A DNA stretch of 54,104 nt, taken from the IMG/VR virus record IMGVR_UViG_3300025168_000116, positions 1 through 54,104 of that record. One strand, given 5' to 3'. Below are positions 49,165 to 54,104 of the stretch, piece after piece. Numbering within the stretch: the first letter of the stretch is position 1; each line of letters starts with the position of its first letter. The DNA is from a virus. The notes below the pieces were generated by a model. It was not told the DNA's origin and made no database searches. It saw only the letters and a program-made list of their open reading frames with translations. The position numbers and the translations under genes are program-made.

Positions 49165-49405
49165 ATATATAATTGTTGAGGCGATCAACGAAGAAGTAAA
49201 AACAAGCAGTGGTCTTTTAATGAGTGGCGAAGAAGTAAATAAGCTTCGATACAAGAAGAGCAAGGTAATTTCTGTAGGCACTGATGTGAATGGTATAGAA
49301 GATAACAATGTAATCTACCATGACGCTAGATCAGGGCATCAAATGAAGATTGATAACAAGACGTATGGTGTTATTATGGAGAGAGATGTAGTGATCTGTA
49401 TGTAA
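49148..49405 (+). CDS. groES: Phage co-chaperonin GroES
   Basis: An 85-residue co-chaperonin: strand KAIGKYIIVEAINEE, a mobile loop VKTSSGLLMSGEEVNKLRY, VISVGTDVNGI and the closing KIDNKTYGVIMERDVVICM. It is shorter than the usual 97 residues, having lost most of the roof loop. It overlaps the groEL 3' end by 17 bases, so the two are coupled. It would cap the GroEL ring. Confidence 0.92.
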   Translation: MKAIGKYIIVEAINEEVKTSSGLLMSGEEVNKLRYKKSKVISVGTDVNGIEDNNVIYHDARSGHQMKIDNKTYGVIMERDVVICM

Positions 49406-49414
49406 TATTTTTCG

Positions 49415-49422
49415 TAACTTTG
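49415..49422 (+). promoter_or_regulatory. -7 box TAACTTTG before the small-protein cluster
   Basis: It begins 9 bases after the GroES stop and ends 8 bases before the ATG at 49431, so the mRNA leader would be very short. Confidence 0.55.
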
Positions 49423-49430
49423 CTGACTAT

Positions 49431-49586
49431 ATGGCGACAAAAGGTAGAACAAAGAAAAATAGTATATGTCCATCTGGTATAGCTTGGGCTAAAAGAACAT
49501 TCGATACTTACCCTGGTGCATATGCTAATATGGCAGCTAGTAAGTACTGTAAAGACCCTAACTATGCTAAGAAGTCTAAAAAGTAA
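49431..49586 (+). CDS. Small basic Cys-containing protein (51 aa)
   Basis: MATKGRTKKNSICPSGIAWA, then KRTFDTYPGAYANMAASKYC. The CPSG-AWAKRTFD-PGAYAN-AASKYCK pattern recurs in tiny proteins of marine phages and giant viruses, presumably virion or DNA associated; function not established. It begins the small-protein run; the stop overlaps the next start (TAATG). Confidence 0.75.
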   Translation: MATKGRTKKNSICPSGIAWAKRTFDTYPGAYANMAASKYCKDPNYAKKSKK

Positions 49587-49864
49587 TGGGTTTAAGTAGA
49601 TCAGCAAAATATTATAGAAAAAACGCTAAGGCTCGTAAGAAAAAAAACGCTTATCAGAAAATATTTAATAGCAAGAAAAGTGAGATTGAAAAAAGGGTAT
49701 TGCTAAATAAATTAAATAGACAGTTTGGAACTTATGGGAATGGGGACAATAAAGACGTGTCTCATAAAACAGGTGAGAAACCAACTCTTGTAAAACAATC
49801 AATCAACAGAGGAGATAATAATAACACACCTGGAGATAAAAGATCTAGGAGTAAAAAACGATAA
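49586..49864 (+). CDS. Small basic protein (92 aa)
   Basis: MGLSRSAKYYRKNAKARKKK, then SEIEKRVLLNKLNRQFGTYG and a Lys/Asn-rich tail. Extremely basic, no membrane segment. A related opening occurs in small proteins of other aquatic viruses by my recollection. Likely nucleic-acid or capsid associated by charge. Confidence 0.7.
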   Translation: MGLSRSAKYYRKNAKARKKKNAYQKIFNSKKSEIEKRVLLNKLNRQFGTYGNGDNKDVSHKTGEKPTLVKQSINRGDNNNTPGDKRSRSKKR

Positions 49865-49866
49865 TT

Positions 49867-49998
49867 ATGGCTAAGAAATTTAAACCACATATGATGTATA
49901 AAGCTTGTAAAGGTAAGATGGCTTTTAAACTAGAAGATCATAACAAGCTAAAAGAAAAAGGTTACGGTCATGAAAAAGATAAATCTTGTAAAAAATAA
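49867..49998 (+). CDS. Small basic protein with two Cys (43 aa)
   Basis: MAKKFKPHMMYKACKGKMAF, then KEKGYGHEKDKSCKK. Short spacing (2 bases) from the previous stop and the ATTATGG leader shared with neighbours support it. Function unknown. Confidence 0.65.
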   Translation: MAKKFKPHMMYKACKGKMAFKLEDHNKLKEKGYGHEKDKSCKK

Positions 49999-50004
49999 AT
50001 AATT

Positions 50005-50178
50005 ATGCCAACAGTAAAATACACATGCCCAGATTCAGGGAAGTCAATGTCAAAGACGTTTCCTTATAACGCAATGGGAAAAGCACAATCAGATTCATTT
50101 GCTAAACTTATGAATGGGTCAAAGAAAAACAATCCTAATTACGGAATGGAAAAGAAAACTAGTTCATCAGGATATTAA
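50005..50178 (+). CDS. Small protein (57 aa)
   Basis: MPTVKYTCPDSGKSMSKTFP followed by YNAMGKAQSDSFAKLM. A single Cys-Pro and Lys-rich tail. TAATG overlap with the next gene. Function unknown. Confidence 0.65.
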   Translation: MPTVKYTCPDSGKSMSKTFPYNAMGKAQSDSFAKLMNGSKKNNPNYGMEKKTSSSGY

Positions 50179-50411
50179 TGGGTGATTTAGCTAAATGGAG
50201 AAAACAGAAGTGGGTTCGTATTGGTACAGACGGTTCTATATTAGGGGCGTGTGGTACTAGTAAGAATACTAAGAATCCAGATAGGTGTTTACCTCTAGCA
50301 AAAGCTAATAGTTTAACTAAAGCTGAAAGAGCTGCAACTGCTAAGAAAAAGAAGAGAAGTAAAAAAACGGTTGTTCCCAATACTAAGAAAGCAAGAGTTA
50401 GAAACACATGA
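50178..50411 (+). CDS. Small basic protein, DUF5872-like
   Basis: A 77-residue protein: KWVRIGTDGSILGACGTSKN, then PDRCLPLAKANSLTKAERAA and a Lys/Arg tail. The W-V...CG...CLP-AKA-SLTKAERA pattern is that of the small DUF5872-like family seen in marine phages and giant viruses. Virion association is suspected. It overlaps the next gene by 4 bases. Confidence 0.75.
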   Translation: MGDLAKWRKQKWVRIGTDGSILGACGTSKNTKNPDRCLPLAKANSLTKAERAATAKKKKRSKKTVVPNTKKARVRNT

Positions 50412-50776
50412 TTAAGCGATTAATTAATATATGGGAGCACAGCGACTCACAGCCCACAGAGATTACTTTAGGCATATGTAACTTTATATTAACCCCACTA
50501 GCTACTATAATTGAGTTAGGTTTTATGCCTGTATTTAATGTGTTATTAGTGCTAGTTGGAGTATTTCAATTATTTGCCGTAGCAAATGGTTGTATAAACT
50601 ACAGGGTAAAAGCAGCTTTTCTTTCTTTTTCGTTATTTATTATAACTTTGTCACTATACATAATTTGTTGCGGATTAAAAGACGCTTCTCATTATGGTTG
50701 GGTAGTACTAGTAATTAGCTCGTTTGGTAGCTTAAGAAGATTAAAAAAGGAACAGCTACATGGACAGCGTAACTGA
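50408..50776 (+). CDS. Multi-span membrane protein, holin-like
   Basis: A 122-residue protein with about four hydrophobic segments (LGICNFILTPLATIIELGFM; PVFNVLLVLVGVFQLFAVA; AAFLSFSLFIITLSLYIICC; YGWVVLVISSFG), a basic C-terminus and almost no soluble domain. Neighbouring gene 50760 is a membrane-anchored coiled coil, so the pair may be a second lysis module. Family not recognised. Confidence 0.7.
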   Translation: MIKRLINIWEHSDSQPTEITLGICNFILTPLATIIELGFMPVFNVLLVLVGVFQLFAVANGCINYRVKAAFLSFSLFIITLSLYIICCGLKDASHYGWVVLVISSFGSLRRLKKEQLHGQRN

Positions 50777-51071
50777 AATAATTACAATAGCAGCAGGTGC
50801 ATTAGGTACGGCTGGAATATGGAAGTTTGCTGAGGCTAGAATGAAAATAAAAGCAGAACAAAGAAAAGACGAAACAGTAAATAGTGATGGCATTCAATAC
50901 CGAGATGACTTGAAAAAAAGAGTAACTAAATTAGAGGAGTTACTAAGTGAGTCTTCTAAAGAGAAAGATGAATTAAGATCATTAGTGTTAAAACTAACTG
51001 AAGAGGTGTCAGCACTACGAACTAAGGTAGAGTTTTTAGAAAAAGAAAACGAAAGATTAAAAATGAGGTAA
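50760..51071 (+). CDS. Membrane-anchored coiled-coil protein (paralogue of 1203-1451)
   Basis: A 103-residue protein: one N-terminal hydrophobic helix (ITIAAGALGTAGIWKFAEAR) then a long heptad region to the end (KKRVTKLEELLSESSKEKDE, VSALRTKVEFLEKENERLK). Same plan as the lysis-cassette gene at 1203. It overlaps the membrane-protein gene by 17 bases and ends in a TAATG overlap. Spanin- or holin-accessory role inferred. Confidence 0.72.
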   Translation: MDSVTEIITIAAGALGTAGIWKFAEARMKIKAEQRKDETVNSDGIQYRDDLKKRVTKLEELLSESSKEKDELRSLVLKLTEEVSALRTKVEFLEKENERLKMR

Positions 51072-51361
51072 TGGCTAACAAAAGCAAAATGAAATGTAAT
51101 AGGGTTACTGCTTCTGACAGAGCTGGCAAGAAGAAGATGGTAAAGGCTTGTTCTGGTGGTAATGAGAAGTTAATTCATTTTGGTGCTAAGGGATACGGTC
51201 ATAACTACAGTTCTGCTGCTAGAAAAAGTTTTAGAGCTAGACACAAATGCAGTTCAGCTAATGATAAGATGACAGCTAGATACTGGTCTTGTAAACATTT
51301 ATGGGCTGGCAAAGGGGGATCAACTAAAAGCTCTCCTAAAAGTAAAAGAGGAAAATACTAA
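51071..51361 (+). CDS. Small basic Cys-rich protein (96 aa)
   Basis: MANKSKMKCNRVTASDRAGK, then LIHFGAKGYGHNYSSAARKS and FRARHKCSSANDKMTARYWS plus CKHLWAG. The HFGAKGYG...RK-FRARHKC...ARYWSC-W-G order is that of a small zinc-ribbon-like family common in marine phages and nucleocytoplasmic large viruses, of unknown function. Four Cys/His positions may bind zinc. Confidence 0.75.
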   Translation: MANKSKMKCNRVTASDRAGKKKMVKACSGGNEKLIHFGAKGYGHNYSSAARKSFRARHKCSSANDKMTARYWSCKHLWAGKGGSTKSSPKSKRGKY

Positions 51362-51363
51362 TT

Positions 51364-51492
51364 ATGCCATTTACAAAAATGACAACAGGTAGATGTAAGG
51401 GCAAATATAAAAGTCCAAGTGGAAAATGTTTTACTAAGAAGCAGGTAAAATTTTATTATGCTACTGACGGAACGTTTAAAAAAAATAATTAA
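51364..51492 (+). CDS. Small basic Cys-containing protein (42 aa)
   Basis: MPFTKMTTGRCKGKYKSPSG then KCFTKKQVKFYYATDG. Two Cys about ten residues apart with many Lys. Same ATTATG leader as neighbours. Function unknown, member of the same run. Confidence 0.6.
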   Translation: MPFTKMTTGRCKGKYKSPSGKCFTKKQVKFYYATDGTFKKNN

Positions 51493-51497
51493 ATTTG
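51490..51497 (+). promoter_or_regulatory. -7 box TAAATTTG before 51511
   Basis: Overlaps the preceding stop codon and ends 13 bases before the ATG at 51511. Sequence fits TAnnTTTG but is less typical than the others. Confidence 0.4.
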
Positions 51498-51510
51498 TAA
51501 AAAATATATT

Positions 51511-51726
51511 ATGGCATATAGAGTATCAAAACCATTAGCAGACACGCAAGAACAAAACGGTCCTATAAAAGATTTTTTTGACAAAAGAAGACAGAAAAGT
51601 AGCGCTAAGAGATCTAAAAGAAAAACAGAGTCTTATGACAAGGCGGCTAGTAGGAGAGGTCTTAAATTATTTGGAGCCTCAGTAGTGTTTGTTGCTGATC
51701 AAATAAGAAGAAGACTTAACGGTTAA
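51511..51726 (+). CDS. Small basic protein (71 aa)
   Basis: MAYRVSKPLADTQEQNGPIK, then KRRQKSSAKRSKRKTESYDK and a hydrophobic LKLFGASVVFVADQIRRRLN end. The basic middle may contact DNA and the last part could be an amphipathic or membrane-associated helix. It converges on the regulator gene with a one-base gap. Function unknown. Confidence 0.7.
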   Translation: MAYRVSKPLADTQEQNGPIKDFFDKRRQKSSAKRSKRKTESYDKAASRRGLKLFGASVVFVADQIRRRLNG

Positions 51727-51727
51727 A

Positions 51728-52198
51728 TTAATCCTCATCAACCTCTTTGTTGAATTTTTGTATTGCTGTCTGATATATTTTATCTGTTGAGTTTCTCTTT
51801 TTAAATATTGGATTATTCCTAGGTTCTTCAGATATTTTTTCCTGACCGTTTAGTTTTTTGTATAATGAATCTACAAAACGTCTAGTCTTGTAGGTAACTT
51901 CATATAATGCTTTTTGATTAGGGCCATTATTTCTCCACTTGTGTAACCATCCATTTTTTAGAAGCTTACCAAAACGCTCCTTATCCCAAGACATAAGCTT
52001 ACCAAAATTCATGCAATCTTCTCTAGTAAATAACTTCTCCCCATAGAGGTATAGCAGCATATCTAATTCTGCGGTAGTAAGATCATGTTTAGCCTTAGCC
52101 CAGTAGCGAACTATTCGCCAATTTTTAAGATAATGTTTTTGTGGGTCGGCTCTCTCATAGATCTTGTACCTTTTGCGGTACATTATAAAGTGATTCAT
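51728..52198 (-). CDS. Winged-helix (MarR-like) DNA-binding regulator
   Basis: A 156-residue protein, the only minus-strand gene in the right arm. Residues about 35-125 read as a winged helix: TTAELDMLLYLYGEKLFTRE, FGKLMSWDKERFGKLLKNGW, LHKWR, then a wing ALYEVTYKTRRFVDSLYKKL. The C-terminal tail is charged. MarR-like proteins bind short palindromes as dimers. Its start is 38 bases from the divergent gene at 52237, with facing promoter boxes between, so it may repress both itself and the plus-strand gene. Confidence 0.72.
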   Translation of the reverse strand: MNHFIMYRKRYKIYERADPQKHYLKNWRIVRYWAKAKHDLTTAELDMLLYLYGEKLFTREDCMNFGKLMSWDKERFGKLLKNGWLHKWRNNGPNQKALYEVTYKTRRFVDSLYKKLNGQEKISEEPRNNPIFKKRNSTDKIYQTAIQKFNKEVDED

Positions 52199-52236
52199 AA
52201 ATGTAAAGATAGAAATTTTATTATTATCTTTGTCGT
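52199..52236. promoter_or_regulatory. Divergent overlapping promoters
   Basis: Plus box TATCTTTG at 52225-52232 ends four bases before the ATG at 52237. A minus-strand box TATCTTTA (plus coordinates 52204-52211) ends five bases before the ATG at 52198. The two boxes form an inverted repeat, AAGATA...TATCTT. Both transcripts would be near-leaderless. Confidence 0.55.
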
Positions 52237-52395
52237 ATGAAAAGTAAAGGACTTGGTGATAGCGTAGAAAAATTTACACAAGCCACAGGTATTAAATCAA
52301 TCGTAGAGAAAGGTGCTGCTGCATTAGGGAAAGATTGCGGATGTAGTCAGAGAAAAAATAAGCTAAACGAGTTATTTCCTTACGGTAAAAAATAA
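52237..52395 (+). CDS. Small conserved protein with CGC motif (52 aa)
   Basis: MKSKGLGDSVEKFTQATGIK then GKDCGCSQRKNKLNELFPYG. The ending CGC-x-R-x-x-LNxLFPY is a pattern I know from a small protein in many Bacteroidetes phages, of unknown role. The ATG lies only four bases after a TATCTTTG box, so the mRNA is near-leaderless. Confidence 0.75.
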   Translation: MKSKGLGDSVEKFTQATGIKSIVEKGAAALGKDCGCSQRKNKLNELFPYGKK

Positions 52396-52400
52396 AAATT

Positions 52401-52613
52401 ATGGACAAGTATCAAGACAAAAAATCATCTATGGATGATTACTCTCACGAAAGAAAATTAAGAATAGATGGTAGGTATGAAGCTGCTCATGGTAAGATGG
52501 ATGCTGCTAAAAACGATTTCGATCATGCACACGCTTTAAAGAAAGATGCTCACTACGATGCTGAAAGCAGAGCTCAGTTCGGGGGTCATATTCATAAAAT
52601 GTTTAAAAAGTAA
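52401..52613 (+). CDS. Small charged helical protein (70 aa)
   Basis: MDKYQDKKSSMDDYSHERKL, then HGKMDAAKNDFDHAHALKKD. His, Asp and Lys rich, helical. Leader AAATT before the ATG. Between the CGC protein and the decoration-like protein; function unknown. Confidence 0.7.
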   Translation: MDKYQDKKSSMDDYSHERKLRIDGRYEAAHGKMDAAKNDFDHAHALKKDAHYDAESRAQFGGHIHKMFKK

Positions 52614-52616
52614 AAA

Positions 52617-53090
52617 ATGGCGTATCAAAAATTACAAGTAAGTAGAGCTCTTCAGGTTATACCGAGTGATACAATTAATATTCCAAACGTTGCACATAGA
52701 AACGCACAAGGAACGACAGTAGGTACTGCTGATACAAACAAATTAGTTGATACTGGTGCTAAGTTTAGAGATGAAGGACTAGTAAAGAAAAACGATATTG
52801 TTTATAATACCACTGATTCAACTATAGCTAGAGTTTTAGCTGTGGAGTCTAATACTACATTGTTGCTAAGTGCAGATATATTTATTGCTGCGGAAGGTTA
52901 TCAGATATATAAAGATAACAATGACGGATGTATTCTATATGTAGGAGGGTTAGGAAATGTTGAAGTGGTTACAGTTGGTGGAGATGAGATTGTATTACCA
53001 GGAATATCTGCTGGATCTTTTTTACCGCTTCAAGTAACTAGAGTAAAAGCTAATCTAACTACAGCTACGAACATTATAGCTCTTTGGTAA
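52617..53090 (+). CDS. Decoration-like beta protein
   Basis: A 157-residue beta-rich protein. Residues 42-97 (LVDTGAKFRDEGLVKKNDIV, NTTDSTIARVLAVESNTTLL) form a small barrel-like domain that also occurs as an insertion in 12344-12865. The C-terminal part is VEVVTVGGDEIVLPGISAGS and FLPLQVTRVKA, typical of phage head or fibre-base proteins with a central sheet. It ends one base before the LamG gene, so it may be its adaptor. Confidence 0.75.
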   Translation: MAYQKLQVSRALQVIPSDTINIPNVAHRNAQGTTVGTADTNKLVDTGAKFRDEGLVKKNDIVYNTTDSTIARVLAVESNTTLLLSADIFIAAEGYQIYKDNNDGCILYVGGLGNVEVVTVGGDEIVLPGISAGSFLPLQVTRVKANLTTATNIIALW

Positions 53091-53091
53091 T

Positions 53092-54104
53092 ATGAGCACA
53101 GGGATAGGTGTAGGTGCAAGTATGGTGTTTGCTGGAGTAAAGGCTTCACCTTCATTTGAGTATTCTGCTAGTGCATTCTGTGCTGATGCTTATCCAGATC
53201 CAGTTCCAACAATTAACGGAACTCCTGGAGGTACTTTTAGTGCAGCTCCTGTTGCACCTAGCACAGGAACTTTAGTAATAGACTCTTCTACTGGAAGAGT
53301 TACTTTAGCTTCTAGTGATCCAGGAAATTATTTAGTTACCTACACTGTAGGTGGTGTATCTGAAAGCGATCCCTTTGAGGTATTAGCAGTACAGACCACA
53401 GGATTTAGTTACTCGTCTAATAGCTTTTCAGATAGTGGTACAGCTAGTCCAACTATAACAGGATCAGCTGGAGGAGTATTTACTGCAACAACAGGACTTA
53501 GTATTGATGCTAATACAGGTGTAATTGATTTAGGTGCGTCTACGGTAGGTGGACCATATACGGTTACATACACTAATACTGGAGCGTGTCAAGGAACACC
53601 ATCAACATTTGACATTACCATAACTGCTACGGTAAGAATAATAGCTAACAATTTTGCTATGGAGTTTGATGGTCAAAGTTATGTATCAGCTGGTAATCCA
53701 ACTCAGCTTCAAATGACTGGTGATATTAGTGTTTCAGCTTGGTTTAAAACTAGTAATAGTGGAAGTCAAATGCATATAGTAGGAAGAGGAGCTAATTATT
53801 CAACAGCAAACTCCTCTTGGGCTTTATTTAGAAGAACTAATAATGGAATAGCGGTTCAATTAAGAGCTGGAGGAGCTTATGTGTACGCATTATCCCCTGC
53901 AACAACTTTTAACGATGGTAATTGGCATCATGCTGCTTTTACTAGAGAAGTGTCTTCAGGTAACTTAAAGCTATATATAAATGGAAGTTTAGTGGTAACA
54001 ACAACTGGAGTTACAGCCGTTTTAAACAACGAAACTAAAGATACTTTAATTGGTGCTGATACTGATCCTTCCGAGTATTTTACAGGAGATATAGACGAAG
54101 TAGC
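53092..54104 (+). CDS. Ig/LamG receptor-binding protein, N-terminal part (3' end cut by window)
   Basis: 337 residues plus two bases to the window end, all open. Two Ig-like repeats are visible (TINGTPGGTFSAAPVAPSTG at about 36-55, and PTITGSAGGVFTATTGLSID at about 124-143, each with a DSSTGRVTL- or DANTGVIDL-like strand). From about 180 a LamG jellyroll follows: FAMEFDGQSYVSAGN, SVSAWFKT, NDGNWHHAAFTRE, LKLYINGSLV, ending GDIDEV at the edge. The missing part very likely continues into the sequence at 1-813. It would bind host glycans. Start follows the preceding stop by one base. Confidence 0.82.
   Translation, partial: MSTGIGVGASMVFAGVKASPSFEYSASAFCADAYPDPVPTINGTPGGTFSAAPVAPSTGTLVIDSSTGRVTLASSDPGNYLVTYTVGGVSESDPFEVLAVQTTGFSYSSNSFSDSGTASPTITGSAGGVFTATTGLSIDANTGVIDLGASTVGGPYTVTYTNTGACQGTPSTFDITITATVRIIANNFAMEFDGQSYVSAGNPTQLQMTGDISVSAWFKTSNSGSQMHIVGRGANYSTANSSWALFRRTNNGIAVQLRAGGAYVYALSPATTFNDGNWHHAAFTREVSSGNLKLYINGSLVVTTTGVTAVLNNETKDTLIGADTDPSEYFTGDIDEV

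Noticed and set aside
1-54104. Terminal direct repeats proving circularity
   Set aside because: The first and last bases do not match each other by eye; circularity is inferred only from gene order.
1-54104. tRNA genes, CRISPR arrays, integrase or insertion sequences
   Set aside because: None recognised; candidate GGTTCAA at 45626 lacks any cloverleaf context, and no regularly spaced repeats other than the iterons were seen.

Overview
The window looks like most or all of a lytic-type, short-tailed (podovirus-like) phage genome from a Bacteroidetes host, probably a marine flavobacterium. The reasons are: very AT-rich DNA; repeated promoter -7 boxes of the Bacteroidetes form TAnnTTTG (TATCTTTG, TATATTTG, TAACTTTG); start codons preceded by A-rich leaders rather than Shine-Dalgarno sites; and a short-tailed virion gene set (terminase, portal, scaffold, capsid, ring/nozzle-type proteins, three internal virion proteins, no sheath or recognisable tape measure). 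I saw no integrase, no lysogeny repressor, no tRNA and no CRISPR array.

Layout. Plus strand 1-30504 holds the end of a LamG receptor-binding protein, a lysis cassette (coiled-coil membrane protein, M15 peptidase, holin-like protein), a tandem GroES-like protein, a small-terminase candidate, TerL, portal, scaffold and major capsid protein. These are followed by three short decoration-like genes punctuated by terminators and promoters, head-tail connectors, a 1157-residue nozzle-like protein, Ig-rich fibre proteins and internal virion proteins of 338, 570 and 2173 residues. Minus strand 45597-30501 is the presumed early region. It opens with many tiny, tightly overlapping accessory genes (lipoproteins, membrane peptides, HNH and GIY-YIG nucleases). 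It then has a DnaA-domain-IV protein, a YkgJ-type Cys protein, an ERF annealing protein, a RecE-like nuclease, an SSB, a VirE-N/D5 primase-helicase, an SNF2 helicase, a VRR-NUC nuclease and a calcineurin-like phosphoesterase. No DNA polymerase is visible, so the host polymerase is presumably used. Plus strand 46307-54104 has a small fibre-like protein, phage GroEL and GroES, a run of very small Lys/Cys-rich proteins of a kind I associate with marine phages and giant viruses, holin-like membrane proteins, a divergently transcribed winged-helix regulator (minus strand), a decoration-like protein and the N-terminal part of the LamG protein.

Both window ends lie inside LamG-type coding sequence. 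Gene order is consistent with a circular (or circularly permuted) map broken inside this receptor-binding gene, but the two ends do not join in frame, so a stretch appears to be missing.

The strongest unexplained signal is a noncoding module of roughly 200 bp present twice in the same orientation (about 36979-37201 and 47261-47459). It shares a perfect 23-bp block, a perfect 13-bp block and a series of TGACAA sites at matching spacings of about 10 and 20 bp, i.e. helically phased, next to AT-rich DNA. One copy abuts the primase-helicase gene and the other precedes groEL; I suggest paired replication origins or a duplicated control element. Other points are near-leaderless promoters sharing one 15-bp sequence, a GC-rich asymmetric control region with a structured leader between the diverging arms, and a possible short RNA downstream of the capsid operon.
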